A stretch of DNA of 64,000 nucleotides from DASQHY01 sp035602605 (lineage in GTDB: Bacteria > Acidobacteriota > Terriglobia > Acidiferrales > UBA7541). The stretch is taken from assembly GCA_035602605.1 (NCBI GenBank), contig DATNLZ010000043.1, positions 62,001-126,000 of the forward strand. Reading direction: 5' to 3'. Under the pieces are notes generated by a model, which saw only the letters and a program-made list of their open reading frames with translations, did no database searches and was not told the DNA's origin. The number at the start of each line of letters is the position of its first letter. The stretch's first letter is position 1. Below are positions 1 to 9,212 of this stretch, one piece after another. The position numbers and the translations under genes were made by a program.

Positions 1-219
1 AAAACCATCAACGGGCGGGCTAACACCATTGGCACCTACGAAGTCTTCTTTGGGGATTATCACAAGTTATTTGAGGCGTCCGAGGCGTATGCGCGAGTGA
101 GCAAAGAAGATGTGCAGCGCGTTGCGCGGACCTATTTGAGCGACACCAATCGCACCGTCGCAACGTTAATTCCCGACGCCGGTGAGGAGCCCAAGCCGCG
201 AGAGGATTCCAAACGATGA
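1..219 (+). CDS. M16-family zinc peptidase, C-terminal fragment
   Basis: Reading frame 1 is open from the window edge to a TGA at 217-219, giving 72 residues that end in a charged Lys/Arg/Asp tail. The segment containing VSKEDVQRVARTYL and TVATLIP is typical of the last helix and strand of an M16 (pitrilysin/insulinase-like) peptidase. The stop codon overlaps the ATG of the next M16 gene (ATGA at 216-219), the usual arrangement of bacterial M16 pairs in which the upstream member carries the HxxEH zinc site. The catalytic half lies outside the window, so activity cannot be judged from what is visible. Confidence 0.8.
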   Translation, partial: KTINGRANTIGTYEVFFGDYHKLFEASEAYARVSKEDVQRVARTYLSDTNRTVATLIPDAGEEPKPREDSKR

Positions 220-1667
220 TGCGCCGAGCGAAACGATTGCCTAAAGTGATGCCCACGATTCTATGGACGTTGGCGCTGGCTTTGGCAGTGCTTCCAGCGA
301 TGGGTGCGGCGCTACATCTTCCGGCCCACAAGAAACTCGTGCTGCCCAACGGTTTGACGATTCTGATGATGGAGCAGCGCGGGATTCCGCTGGTGAGCTT
401 CTCTGTACTCATCAAAGCCGGCGCAACCAGCGATCCTCCAGCGCGCGAAGGACTGGCATCGGTGACGGCGGAGCTCCTGCGCAAGGGCACCAAGACACGC
501 ACGTCGCAAAAGTTTTCCGCGGACTTAGATTTTATCGGGGGCGTGTATGATGCCGGCGCTTCGAGCGATTTCACCAGTCTTTCCGCCGAGTTTATGGCGA
601 AGGACGTGCGCCAAGGGCTAGATCTTTTAACCGATGCGCTTCTTTATCCTGTCTTTCCGCAAGACGAAGTGACTAAAATTCTGCGCCAAGATATCGATGG
701 AGTGCGCGCGGAAAAAGACGAGGCGCGATCCGTTCTTAACACGTATTTCAACACCTACCTCTACGCCGGACATCCCTACGGGCGGCCATCGGGCGGTGAC
801 GAAACGTCGCTGGCAGCGATTCAACGCCAAGACGTGACGCACTTTTACGAAACCAACTACACTCCGGGAAATACGATTGTCGCGGTGGCCGGAGATTTTC
901 AGACCTCGGAGATGGGGAAACTGCTGAGCGAGCGGTTGGCAGCATGGGCACCGCGAAAAGCTCCCGGGGTAGCACTGACTCCGCTTCCGCCCGTACCGGG
1001 CAAGAAACTCTTGCTGGTGGATAAACCAGATTCGACACAGAGCTACTTCGCCATCGGCAACGTGGGAATTGCGCGTACTGACCCGGACCGCACTGCATTG
1101 CGCGTGGTGAATTCACTGTTCGGCGAACGCTTCGATTCCATGATCAACAAAGAGCTGCGCATTAAGTCAGGACTGACGTACGGAGCATTTTCTTCCTTTG
1201 ACCGGCGCAAGGTTCCCGGTCCATTTTTAATTTTCAGTTATACGCGAAACGAAACGACGGCGCAGGCGATTGATCTGACACTCCAGGTGCTCAAGCAACT
1301 CCACGAGAAAGGATTGAGCGAAGAGGATCTGGCTTCAGCAAAAAATTATTTGAAAGGGCGGTTTCCGCCAAGCATTGAAACCCCCAACCAGCTCGCGGAA
1401 CTGCTGACGCAATTCGAATTCTATGGGCTGGACGCGAGCGAGGTGAATGACTTCGAGGCGCGTGTCGACGCGGTGACGCCGGAAGTCGCTCGCCGCCTGA
1501 TTCAGAAACACTATCCGCTCGATAACCTGGTGTTTGTGCTGATCGGGAAAGCCGGGGAAATCCGCGATGTCGTGAAGAAGTACGCACCGACAATGGATAC
1601 CCGTCCCATCGCGGAGCCGGGCTTCTGGAAACCAGCGACAAGCGCACCAGCCAAGCCCGCGTCCTAA
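216..1667 (+). CDS. M16-family peptidase-like protein, probable non-catalytic partner
   Basis: This 483-residue protein has an N-terminal hydrophobic segment at about residues 12-31, consistent with a signal peptide and periplasmic location. The M16 fold is recognisable from PNGLTIL near residue 44, the REGLA...KGT segment at 77-92 and YTPGNTIVAVAGDF in the second half. In catalytic members the segment after GLA holds HxxEH; here those positions are Ser82, Ala85 and Glu86, so the zinc site is absent. Such subunits pair with an active M16 protein, and the upstream gene, overlapping by 4 bp, is the obvious partner. The start is one of two consecutive ATG codons. Family assignment is firm; the partner role is inferred. 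Confidence 0.88.
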   Translation: MMRRAKRLPKVMPTILWTLALALAVLPAMGAALHLPAHKKLVLPNGLTILMMEQRGIPLVSFSVLIKAGATSDPPAREGLASVTAELLRKGTKTRTSQKFSADLDFIGGVYDAGASSDFTSLSAEFMAKDVRQGLDLLTDALLYPVFPQDEVTKILRQDIDGVRAEKDEARSVLNTYFNTYLYAGHPYGRPSGGDETSLAAIQRQDVTHFYETNYTPGNTIVAVAGDFQTSEMGKLLSERLAAWAPRKAPGVALTPLPPVPGKKLLLVDKPDSTQSYFAIGNVGIARTDPDRTALRVVNSLFGERFDSMINKELRIKSGLTYGAFSSFDRRKVPGPFLIFSYTRNETTAQAIDLTLQVLKQLHEKGLSEEDLASAKNYLKGRFPPSIETPNQLAELLTQFEFYGLDASEVNDFEARVDAVTPEVARRLIQKHYPLDNLVFVLIGKAGEIRDVVKKYAPTMDTRPIAEPGFWKPATSAPAKPAS

Positions 1668-1690
1668 ACGGCAAAAGGAGGTAGGGCCCC

Positions 1691-2593
1691 ATGCGGCGGC
1701 GACAGTTTTTTCGGGTGGCTCAAGCGCTATGCGCTCCGATGGCCCTGCGGCCAGCCCGGTTCGGTAGCCTGCGCGAGCCGGCGGTAACTCGAGCTTCGGT
1801 TGGGGCGGAGTCCGACCCTGAGGGACGACGTAGCCCCTGGCAACCGGATGGCTGGGCGTGGCGCGGACGCCTTGGACTGTTGCTGCCACACAGCGATACC
1901 GAGCCTGACTCGGAGTTCGCCGCGCTGGCACCGGATGGAGTCTCTACCCATGCGATGCGCGTTCGCTACTCCGGCGGGGCCCAATCGGCCGACCCGGTGA
2001 CCAGGGCGCGCTCATTCGTCGAACCTCCGGGAATGGATGAGGCCGCGGAACTGCTGGCGCAGATTGGTCCAAATGCCATTGCTCTTTGCTACACCAGTGC
2101 CAGCTACTTGCACGGCCCCGACGGCGATCGGGCGCTCAAGGCGCGACTGGAAACGCGGACCCGGGGCGTTCCCGTGGCGCTCACTTGTTCGTCGGCCGTG
2201 GCAGCGTTGCGCGCGTTCGGCGCCAAGCGAGTGGCTCTGGTTCACCCTCCATGGTTTTCAGAAGAAATAGATCGACGCGGCGCAGAATATTTTCAGCACC
2301 AGGGCTTCGAAGTTGCCTACCACGCGCGAGCTCTTCTGCGAACCGACCGCGGCAATATCCATGCAGGAGCGCTGTACGAATGGGTGCGGGCGAATGTGCC
2401 TCGAGAGGCTGAAGCAATCTTCATGGGCGGCAACGGAATGCGCACCATCGGCGCGATACAGGCGCTCGAGGAGTCATTGGGTAAGCCGGTGCTTACCAGC
2501 AATCAAGTGGCGTTCTGGGGCGCGCTGCGCATGGCGAACATACCTGCACGCGTCTCTGGCTACGGGCGGCTGTTCGAAAAACAATTGCTTTGA
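1691..2593 (+). CDS. Asp/Glu racemase superfamily protein (arylmalonate decarboxylase / maleate isomerase-like)
   Basis: A 300-residue protein with AGGAGG 9 bp before the ATG. The core resembles arylmalonate decarboxylase and maleate cis-trans isomerase: GRLGLLLPHSDTEPD after the N-terminus, ALCYTSASYLHG near residue 133, a VALTCSS segment, AKRVALVHPPW, and IFMGGNGMRT near residue 243. Known members use cysteines in the two glycine-rich turns. Here the second turn has no cysteine and the first has one slightly displaced, so classical activity is doubtful. The N-terminus RRRQFF looks twin-arginine-like but lacks a clear hydrophobic core. It is followed 9 bp later by mutM. Substrate unknown. 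Confidence 0.6.
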   Translation: MRRRQFFRVAQALCAPMALRPARFGSLREPAVTRASVGAESDPEGRRSPWQPDGWAWRGRLGLLLPHSDTEPDSEFAALAPDGVSTHAMRVRYSGGAQSADPVTRARSFVEPPGMDEAAELLAQIGPNAIALCYTSASYLHGPDGDRALKARLETRTRGVPVALTCSSAVAALRAFGAKRVALVHPPWFSEEIDRRGAEYFQHQGFEVAYHARALLRTDRGNIHAGALYEWVRANVPREAEAIFMGGNGMRTIGAIQALEESLGKPVLTSNQVAFWGALRMANIPARVSGYGRLFEKQLL

Positions 2594-2602
2594 GCGTGAA
2601 CC

Positions 2603-3481
2603 ATGCCGGAACTTCCGGAAGTCGAGACACTGGTTCGTGGGTTGCGCCGTCCGTTGGTCGGGCGGCGAATTACTGTGGTGCGCCTGGGGAAGACGGATTT
2701 CATGGACGACCCAGCGGCGCTCCAACGCGATGTGCCGGGATGCCGGATCGAGGAAGTGACGCGGCACGGGAAATTTATTGTAATGCGCTTATCGCCGAGC
2801 AAAGCCTCGAGCGCCGCGGCCGGGCTGCTGGTGCATTTGGGAATGACCGGGCATCTCGCGGTGGCTAGCGCCGACGAGCCGATTGTCAACCACACGCATG
2901 CATTCTTTGCGCTCGATGATGGCCGGGAGCTTCGCTACACCGACAGCCGGCGATTTGGGCGCATGGGCATCTTTGGCGAGGTTGCGTTGCAGAAGGTTCT
3001 CGCGCCTCTCGGGCATGACCCTCTGGAAATTTCGCGGCGAGATTTCGCTCTGCGGCTGGCGAGGCGTCGTGCGCGTATCAAGGCATTACTGCTGGACCAA
3101 CGCGTCTTGCGCGGCGTCGGCAATATTTATGCCGATGAAAGCTTGTGGCGCGCGCGAATTCACCCGGCTCGTCTGGCGGCGAGCTTGACGGCTAAGCAGG
3201 TGGCCGCGCTCCACGTGGCCATTGGCGAGGTGCTGAAGCAGGCCATCGAATCGCGCGGCTCGTCCATTTCCAATTTTCGCGATGCCCAAGGACAACCTGG
3301 CGAATACCAGCTTCGGCACCGCGCTTATGGCCGCGAGGGGAAGCCGTGCTTCCGATGTCGCTCGAACATTCGCCGCATCCTTGTGGCCGGGCGGAGCAGT
3401 TTTTTTTGCCCGCGTTGCCAGCGGACTCCTCGCGCTCCGGGAAGCGCGGGGCGGAGCGCCAAGAAAAAGACAAAACACTAG
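2603..3481 (+). CDS. mutM: formamidopyrimidine-DNA glycosylase (Fpg/MutM)
   Basis: A base-excision repair glycosylase/AP lyase that removes 8-oxoguanine and ring-opened purines. The mature N-terminus is PELPEVET, with the catalytic Pro2 and Glu3, and Lys57 sits in HGKFIVM. The H2TH region contains VGNIYADESLW. The C-terminal zinc finger has two CxxC pairs near residues 248-271 around the DNA-intercalating Arg. The length (292 aa) is slightly over the usual 270 because of a basic Lys/Arg tail. The gene begins 9 bp after the previous stop, so co-transcription is likely. Start fixed by the invariant MPELPE. Confidence 0.96.
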   Translation: MPELPEVETLVRGLRRPLVGRRITVVRLGKTDFMDDPAALQRDVPGCRIEEVTRHGKFIVMRLSPSKASSAAAGLLVHLGMTGHLAVASADEPIVNHTHAFFALDDGRELRYTDSRRFGRMGIFGEVALQKVLAPLGHDPLEISRRDFALRLARRRARIKALLLDQRVLRGVGNIYADESLWRARIHPARLAASLTAKQVAALHVAIGEVLKQAIESRGSSISNFRDAQGQPGEYQLRHRAYGREGKPCFRCRSNIRRILVAGRSSFFCPRCQRTPRAPGSAGRSAKKKTKH

Positions 3482-3553
3482 ATCTCTTGCCGCGACGGGG
3501 AGTAACTGAACAATGGGAATGGAGTCCCTAGGAAGTTATCGCCACAACTAAAC

Positions 3554-3595
3554 GCCAGGAACAGACCCTGGCACTTTAGACGCGCCTGGCGCGTC
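3554..3595 (+). terminator. two consecutive hairpins between mutM and dtd
   Basis: A 6-bp stem GCCAGG/CCTGGC (3554-3559 with 3567-3572, 7-nt loop) is followed by ACTTTAG. A second 7-bp stem GACGCGC/GCGCGTC lies at 3579-3585 and 3589-3595. Neither has a good U-tract, so this is a candidate attenuator or weak terminator rather than a canonical one. Confidence 0.35.
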
Positions 3596-3611
3596 GAAAT
3601 GAGAAACGAGC

Positions 3612-4061
3612 GTGCGAGCGGTAGTGCAGCGCGTTATCCGCGCGCGGGTGGTCGTCGAGGGCAACGTCACTGGAGAAATTGGTGCCGGCGTTGTGGTGTT
3701 GCTGGGAGTGGGACGCGATGATACCTCGCAAGACGGCGCGTACCTGGCGGACAAGATCGCCAATCTGCGGATTTTTGAAGATGACCTTGGAAAGATGAAC
3801 CGGTCGCTTCTCGAAACCGACGGAAGCGCTTTAGTGGTGTCGCAATTTACGCTTTACGGCGACACGCGCGGGGGCAGGCGTCCGAGCTTTACGCGTGCGG
3901 CGCAGCCCGAGCAGGCGCGTCCACTCTACGAAGAGTTTGTGACCGCGCTGGGCGCACTGGGTATTCGTGTGGAGACGGGGATTTTTCAAGCGATGATGTC
4001 TGTGGAGTTGGCCAACGACGGCCCGGTGACGATACTTCTCGATTCGGAAAAACTTCTCTAG
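3612..4061 (+). CDS. dtd: D-aminoacyl-tRNA deacylase (DTD)
   Basis: This 149-residue cytosolic enzyme hydrolyses D-aminoacyl-tRNAs and protects translation from D-amino acids. It starts with GTG and the typical RAVVQRVxxARV sequence. The two family signatures are present: SQFTLYGDTRGGRRPSF near residues 78-94, and the C-terminal motif ending NDGPVT, which carries the Gly-cisPro that gives chirality selection. Length and motifs are complete. It is followed 31 bp later by an AlkD-like gene. Confidence 0.95.
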   Translation: MRAVVQRVIRARVVVEGNVTGEIGAGVVVLLGVGRDDTSQDGAYLADKIANLRIFEDDLGKMNRSLLETDGSALVVSQFTLYGDTRGGRRPSFTRAAQPEQARPLYEEFVTALGALGIRVETGIFQAMMSVELANDGPVTILLDSEKLL

Positions 4062-4092
4062 CCCGACGGCTAACGAGTTTCTCTGCAAACCA

Positions 4093-4800
4093 ATGGCATC
4101 TGCGGCCTATACGAAAACGCAAGCGTTGCGCGAGCTTCGGGCACTCGCCGATCCCAGCGTTCGCGCGAAGATGGAAACCTTTGGGGTGCGCGTGAAACAA
4201 GCGCAGGGAATTCCCACGCCGCGACTTCACCGGCTTGCAAAACAAATCGGCAGAAACCATGCGCTGGCAGATCAGTTGTGGCGATCGGGGATTCATGAGG
4301 CAAAAATTCTTGCCGCGCTGATCGGTGAGCCGCCGAAAGTCACCGCCGCCCAGATGGACCAGTGGGCGCTTGGATGTGACTCCTGGGATGAGGTGGATGC
4401 AAGCTGCTGTTATTTGTTTGTTTTTGCGGCGCCGGCATGGCGCAAGACCATTGAGTGGAGCCGCCGAAAGGAAGAATATGTGAAGCGCGCCGCGTTTGCG
4501 TTGATGGCTTACCTGGCGTATCGCGATAAGCCGGCTGCCGACGCCAGGTTCCTGCGCTTGCTGACGATCATTCGCCGCGAGTCGCGAGACGACCGCGGGT
4601 ATGTGAAGAAGGCGGTGAATTGGGCCCTTCGCAATATCGGCAAGCGCAATGTCGCGCTCAATCGCGCGGCGATTCGCACCGCGAAACAGATTCGCACACT
4701 CGATTCGAAGACTGCAAAATGGATTGCCGCTGACGCGCTGCGCGAACTAACCGGCGCAGCAGTGCAACGCAGACTACGGCGGCGGAAACGGCGGCTGTGA
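4093..4800 (+). CDS. DNA alkylation repair protein, AlkD-like HEAT-repeat family
   Basis: A 235-residue helical protein. It shows features of the AlkD family: FGVRVKQAQGIPTPRLHRLAK early, HEAKILAALIGEP near residue 70, then DQWALGCDSWDEVD and W...RRKEEYVKRAAFALMAYLAY, which match the HEAT repeats that cradle DNA. Family members excise N3- and N7-alkylated bases without base flipping. The C-terminus is a short Arg/Lys-rich tail. The next gene overlaps its stop codon, suggesting translational coupling. Family is well supported; exact substrate is not. Confidence 0.82.
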   Translation: MASAAYTKTQALRELRALADPSVRAKMETFGVRVKQAQGIPTPRLHRLAKQIGRNHALADQLWRSGIHEAKILAALIGEPPKVTAAQMDQWALGCDSWDEVDASCCYLFVFAAPAWRKTIEWSRRKEEYVKRAAFALMAYLAYRDKPAADARFLRLLTIIRRESRDDRGYVKKAVNWALRNIGKRNVALNRAAIRTAKQIRTLDSKTAKWIAADALRELTGAAVQRRLRRRKRRL

Positions 4801-5255
4801 TGAGCTCTTCTCCGCGGGCAGGCAGTGTGCGAGTTCGCGTGGCAACCGAGGTCGACGCCTCGGCTATTGCAAAACTTGCCGGAGAGCTTGGTTATCCCTC
4901 AACCTCTGCAGATATCGTGCGCCGCATGCGGAATCTTGAACCGCGATCGCGGCACACTGTTTTGGTGGCGGAATCTTCGTCGGGAGAGGCGATTGGATGG
5001 GCGCACGTCAGTGTGAACTGCTTGATCGAGAGTGAAACGCGTGCGGAGCTCAATGGCTTGGTGATTGCGGAGGGGCATCGCAGTCTGGGCGCCGGGGCGC
5101 TGCTTCTCGAAGCTGCCGAGCGATGGGCCCGCGGGCAGGGTTGCCACACGCTCAACGTGCGATCCAATGTACTTCGCTCGCGCGCGCACCATTTTTACGA
5201 AAAAATAGGCTACCAAAACTACAAGACACAAAAGGCTTTTCGCAAAGTGTTGTAG
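4797..5255 (+). CDS. GNAT-family N-acetyltransferase
   Basis: A 152-residue acetyltransferase with a GNAT fold. LNGLVIAEGHRSLGAGALLLEAAERWARGQ gives strand 4 and the acetyl-CoA pyrophosphate loop (R-x-x-G-x-G/A), near residues 80-108. HHFYEKIGYQ is the C-terminal motif B. The start is a GTG at 4797 or the ATG at 4800; both overlap the stop of the AlkD-like gene, which favours coupling. The substrate cannot be told from sequence. Confidence 0.85.
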   Translation: MMSSSPRAGSVRVRVATEVDASAIAKLAGELGYPSTSADIVRRMRNLEPRSRHTVLVAESSSGEAIGWAHVSVNCLIESETRAELNGLVIAEGHRSLGAGALLLEAAERWARGQGCHTLNVRSNVLRSRAHHFYEKIGYQNYKTQKAFRKVL

Positions 5256-5431
5256 GCCTCGGCAAGGCGAATGTGCGGCCCTGGTCTAGGGCTTACAAAA
5301 GCATACACACTACCCTCGCGGTCCCCCTATGTCTTCTATCGCGGACTACGGCGTTCATCGAAGCCGGCGCCGCAGGCTAGCTTCATCTTTTCTGGCTGCA
5401 AGAGTCAGCTACAATGCTGCGCGGAGGACCC

Positions 5432-7252
5432 ATGTCCAAATCGCGCAGGCATTTCTTGACGCAGACCTCGCTCGGTCTCATCGGTGCAGCCATTGTCACG
5501 AGCAGCAGCGCGCAGGGCCAGACAACCGAACTCGCGCAGGAGCCCGCGCAACTCCCGCCTGGAGCGCCCCCGGCATTCGGCACCGGACCAGCGGTTGGAC
5601 CCGATGTGTCGCCGGCGACCTTCGCCGAAGCAGAAAAGCTCGTGCAAGTGAATTTAACAACTGCAGACCGCGCCCTGGCGGCAAAAACCTGGCGCGTGAA
5701 CCTAGCCTCTCTCTACGAGCGACGCACCGGTCCCCGCAACATCGCGCTCGAACCTGCCCTTGCACCATGGTCGCGCTATAATTCCGTTCTCCCCGGCCAG
5801 CCCTCCGGCCCCCAGCGCGATCGATTTATCCGCAGCAAGACCGACCCTGGCCCGCTGCCTGCCGGCGATGCGGACATCGCCTTCGCCTCGGTAACCCAGC
5901 TCTCGCGCTGGATCGAGCAGCGCAAACTCACCTCCGAGCGCCTCACCGAAATCTACCTGCGGCGGATCGAGCAATTCGATCCCCGGCTCCGCTGCATCAT
6001 CACCCTCACGCGCGAACTCGCTCTCGCGCAAGCGAAGAAGGCCGACGAAGAAATCGCTGCGGGCAAGTACCGCGGACCGCTTCACGGCATTCCGTGGGGC
6101 GGTAAGGATCTTCTGGACACCGCCGGTATTCCGACCACCTATGGCGCAGAACCTTTCCGCAACCGCATTCCGAAAGACGACGCTGCAGTCGTGAAGCGCC
6201 TCCACGCCGCAGGCGCCGTGCTCGTTGCGAAGCTCAGCCTCGGGGCCCTCGCGCTCAACGATATTTGGTTCGGCGGACAAACGGTGAACCCGTGGCTGCT
6301 GGAGGAAGGCGCGTCCGGTTCCAGCGCCGGCCCTGGCGCCGCCACCGCGGCGGGCCTGGTCGGTTTCTCTATTGGCAGCGAGACCGGCGGCAGCATCATC
6401 AGTCCCAGCATGCGTTGCGGCATCACCGGACTTCGCCCGACCTACGGCCGCGTGCCGCGCACCGGCGCCATGACCCTCTGCTGGTCCCTCGATAAGCTCG
6501 GTCCCATGACCCGCGCCGTCGAGGATGCATTGCTAGTGCTGCAAGCCATCTCCGGGCCGGATGCCGGCGATATTTCCAGCGTGCCCAGCCGGCTCGATTT
6601 TGATGCGGACGCCAGCATCAAGGGATTACGCGTGGGCTATTTCCCGGCCTGGATGAGGGAAGATCCGGCCACCGATGTGGACCGCGCCGCGCTGGACACG
6701 CTTCCCAAGCTCGGCTTGGTCCCCTTGGAGCTCTCTCTTCCCAATTGGCCGTATAACTCGCTCAACCTGATCCTCTTCGCCGAAGGCGCCGCGGCTTTCG
6801 AGGAGCTCACCCTGAGCCACGGCGTGGACCAACTCAAGGTTCAGACCCCGGACGCGTGGCCCAACCTTTTCCGGCAGGCGCGCTTCCTCTCCGCCGTGGA
6901 TTTCGTCCAGGCCGACCGCTTCCGGCGCAAAGTGGCACAGGAGATGGCGCGCATCTTCTCGCAGGTGGATCTATTGCTCGTGCCTTCGCTGCGCGACGAA
7001 ATGCTCACCATCAGCAATCAGACTGGGCATCCCTCGCTCACGCTGCGCGCCGGCTTCGTCGAAGTCTCCGAGGCGCGTTCGGACTGGGCGCCCGATCGGC
7101 ATCATCCGCTGCCAAAGTTTTCTCCCCCGCGCCGCGTGCCCCACGGCGTCACGCTGATCGGCCGCCTCTTCGAGGAAGGTCTACTGGGTCGCGTCGGCAT
7201 CGCTCTCGAGCGCGCCTTCGCGGTCGCCGCCCTGCGCCCGCCCTCCTTCTGA
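5432..7252 (+). CDS. exported amidase, amidase-signature family
   Basis: A 606-residue protein starting at an ATG preceded by GGAGGA. An in-frame ATG 18 bp upstream is less well placed. The N-terminus SKSRRHFLTQTSLGLIG is a twin-arginine signal, so the protein is probably exported folded. The amidase-signature catalytic triad is visible: Lys in IPWGGKDLLD, a Ser in GASGSSAGP and the nucleophilic Ser in GSETGGSI, all spaced as in GatA-type enzymes. An extra N-terminal region of about 130 residues precedes the core. The gene stands alone between a GNAT and the convergent DUF2207 gene, so it is not the GatCAB subunit. Amide substrate unknown. Confidence 0.88.
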   Translation: MSKSRRHFLTQTSLGLIGAAIVTSSSAQGQTTELAQEPAQLPPGAPPAFGTGPAVGPDVSPATFAEAEKLVQVNLTTADRALAAKTWRVNLASLYERRTGPRNIALEPALAPWSRYNSVLPGQPSGPQRDRFIRSKTDPGPLPAGDADIAFASVTQLSRWIEQRKLTSERLTEIYLRRIEQFDPRLRCIITLTRELALAQAKKADEEIAAGKYRGPLHGIPWGGKDLLDTAGIPTTYGAEPFRNRIPKDDAAVVKRLHAAGAVLVAKLSLGALALNDIWFGGQTVNPWLLEEGASGSSAGPGAATAAGLVGFSIGSETGGSIISPSMRCGITGLRPTYGRVPRTGAMTLCWSLDKLGPMTRAVEDALLVLQAISGPDAGDISSVPSRLDFDADASIKGLRVGYFPAWMREDPATDVDRAALDTLPKLGLVPLELSLPNWPYNSLNLILFAEGAAAFEELTLSHGVDQLKVQTPDAWPNLFRQARFLSAVDFVQADRFRRKVAQEMARIFSQVDLLLVPSLRDEMLTISNQTGHPSLTLRAGFVEVSEARSDWAPDRHHPLPKFSPPRRVPHGVTLIGRLFEEGLLGRVGIALERAFAVAALRPPSF

Positions 7253-7439
7253 TCCACCCCGCAGGGTCTCCTTCGTGAGGCGTTTGGGTACGGCTCCACA
7301 GGTCCACAAATACGTAAGAGTGACTCCGGTTCAGGCTTTTCAGTTAAGCAGAGGGATTCCTAAGCAAAAGATTTTTGCGAATGTCTGTAGAGAATCGCAA
7401 TTCGCTGTTGGGCCAGGATGGTTTGACTACAATGTTTGC

Positions 7440-9203
7440 TTAAAATCCTCCACCACCGCCGCCGCCAAAACCGCCTCCCGAGCTGCCGCCGCTAAAGCCC
7501 GAGCCGCCGCTGCTGCGCGGCGCTGAAGACATCACTGTCCCCGCGCGAGTGCTCATGGCATCAAGATCGTGCACAAATCCAATAGGATAAAACGTTGGTC
7601 CATAGGAGCCGCGGTACCAATCGGGAGGTTGCGTGTAGATTCCCTGGAAGGAGGTCACCCATTTCTTTTCAACTCCCAGGGCCATCGCGAAGGGAAGAAA
7701 TTTCTCGAACATTTGCGGAGTCTTGATGGTGCGCTCGAAGCGATCTTCCTCGACATGGCCGAGGAAATCCTCAAAACCCAGGATAGTTTCGAGCGCCCGC
7801 GCTCCGGTCTGCGTTCGCGCCGGCATAAACCAGCCAAAGCCGCAAATCACCGCGCCCGTCAAAATGCCGGCCACAATAAATGGCAAGGGCGCCATGCCCA
7901 GCGCGCTGGCGAGTGCTGCGCCGCCCCAAATCGAAAGTAGGCCAATCGCTATTCCGGCGACCGTATAGGTTTGCCGGACTTTGTCGGGCCGGCGCAGGTA
8001 ATAGTTCCGCGCAACCAGGGACTCGAAAATGCGGTCGCGAATCTCCGGCACGCTCTTATAAAACTTATTTTGAAGGTCGCTCAGCGAAACGGTGTCCTGT
8101 AATCCACTTGCAAAGAGCCCATCGAGAAGCACAGTTTCATGGGCTTTAAGCCCAGCCCACTCGTCGCGTTTTTTGCGAAGATGAAAAACATATTCTTTAT
8201 CCGACCACAAGCCCATGATGTGATCTTTCTTTTGCTCTTCGATGAGGATATAACCGCGCACGGCGAAGTCCACCATCGTCGCAGTGATATCGCGCATGGC
8301 GGCAGAATTATCGACCAATGTGCCGGCCTCTGCCGGCGTCAGCCCTTCCGGCGGAGCGTATTGCGGGGCAATGGGCCGCAAGCTAGGGTCACGGCCGCGG
8401 GTATACCACAGCCAGAACATCGCGCCGCAGGCCACCAGCGGCAAAAACAGCGGCCAATTGCTGCGCAAAAATAAAGAAAGGTTGTCTACCGGTCCTGGCT
8501 CATGGACGACGCCCTTGTCCCATCCCACTACAATCGTCAAACCTTCGTGAAAGGAGAGCGCCCGAAGCACGCGCGATTCGACGGCAACTCCGACAATTTC
8601 TACCGAGGCGTTTTGCTCGCGCGAGCCATACGCGCCGGTAAAGCTTGTGGCGCGCATGCCACTAGCTCCTTGCGGCAATAGAATCCGCGCGTTAACTTCC
8701 TGGATAGGAACGTCCCATTCGTCGCCAGTGATATTCCAATAGAGCTCGTCGTGGTCCTCGAAAAATTTCAAACCGTTGTACACGATATAGCGGATGACGA
8801 TGGTGCGCGTGGCGTTTTCCGCGTCGGGAACATAAATTTTCAGCTTGAGGTAGTGGCGTTCATGTTTGCGCTCAAATTTCAACTTGATGCCGTTTTCATC
8901 GGTAACGCTTTGCACGTCAAGCAGGAGCTCGTAATTGAAACCTTGCGGCGTGTGGTATTCGATGGGGATGGTGCGATAAATACCGTTCCAGTGGCCAGTA
9001 AAACGCGGAGTGATGGTTTCCGTAACATCGAGCATGCCGTTCGGCTGCACGAAGATTTCAGCGTCAAACCTCTGAATCACCAGTTCGCGCGCGAAAAGCG
9101 ACGGGATGAAAGGGCCGAGGACAAAGACGCAGAGCAGCGCGCGGAGCCACACACCACCAAGCAAACCCGCCAGCAAACCTCGGAGACACGAGTTGATGGT
9201 CAT
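7440..9203 (-). CDS. DUF2207-domain membrane protein with glycine-rich C-terminus
   Basis: This 587-residue protein has a hydrophobic signal or anchor at about residues 20-38 and a large extracytoplasmic region beginning ELVIQRFDAEIFV..GMLDVTETI, which is the DUF2207 signature. One transmembrane helix lies near residue 250 (FLPLVACGAMFWLWY) and a hairpin of two lies near 415-455. The tail is a Ser/Gly-rich stretch ending in six glycines and Phe. It starts 9 bp after lemA, and LemA-DUF2207 pairs are common, so both probably work in one envelope complex. Biochemical function is unknown. Confidence 0.85.
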   Translation of the reverse strand: MTINSCLRGLLAGLLGGVWLRALLCVFVLGPFIPSLFARELVIQRFDAEIFVQPNGMLDVTETITPRFTGHWNGIYRTIPIEYHTPQGFNYELLLDVQSVTDENGIKLKFERKHERHYLKLKIYVPDAENATRTIVIRYIVYNGLKFFEDHDELYWNITGDEWDVPIQEVNARILLPQGASGMRATSFTGAYGSREQNASVEIVGVAVESRVLRALSFHEGLTIVVGWDKGVVHEPGPVDNLSLFLRSNWPLFLPLVACGAMFWLWYTRGRDPSLRPIAPQYAPPEGLTPAEAGTLVDNSAAMRDITATMVDFAVRGYILIEEQKKDHIMGLWSDKEYVFHLRKKRDEWAGLKAHETVLLDGLFASGLQDTVSLSDLQNKFYKSVPEIRDRIFESLVARNYYLRRPDKVRQTYTVAGIAIGLLSIWGGAALASALGMAPLPFIVAGILTGAVICGFGWFMPARTQTGARALETILGFEDFLGHVEEDRFERTIKTPQMFEKFLPFAMALGVEKKWVTSFQGIYTQPPDWYRGSYGPTFYPIGFVHDLDAMSTRAGTVMSSAPRSSGGSGFSGGSSGGGFGGGGGGGF

Positions 9204-9212
9204 GCGCCGCCG

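Noticed and set aside
7275..7526. 83-codon frame with an Ala-rich end
   Set aside because: The Ala/Lys-rich part is the complement of the DUF2207 glycine tail; the rest has no similarity.
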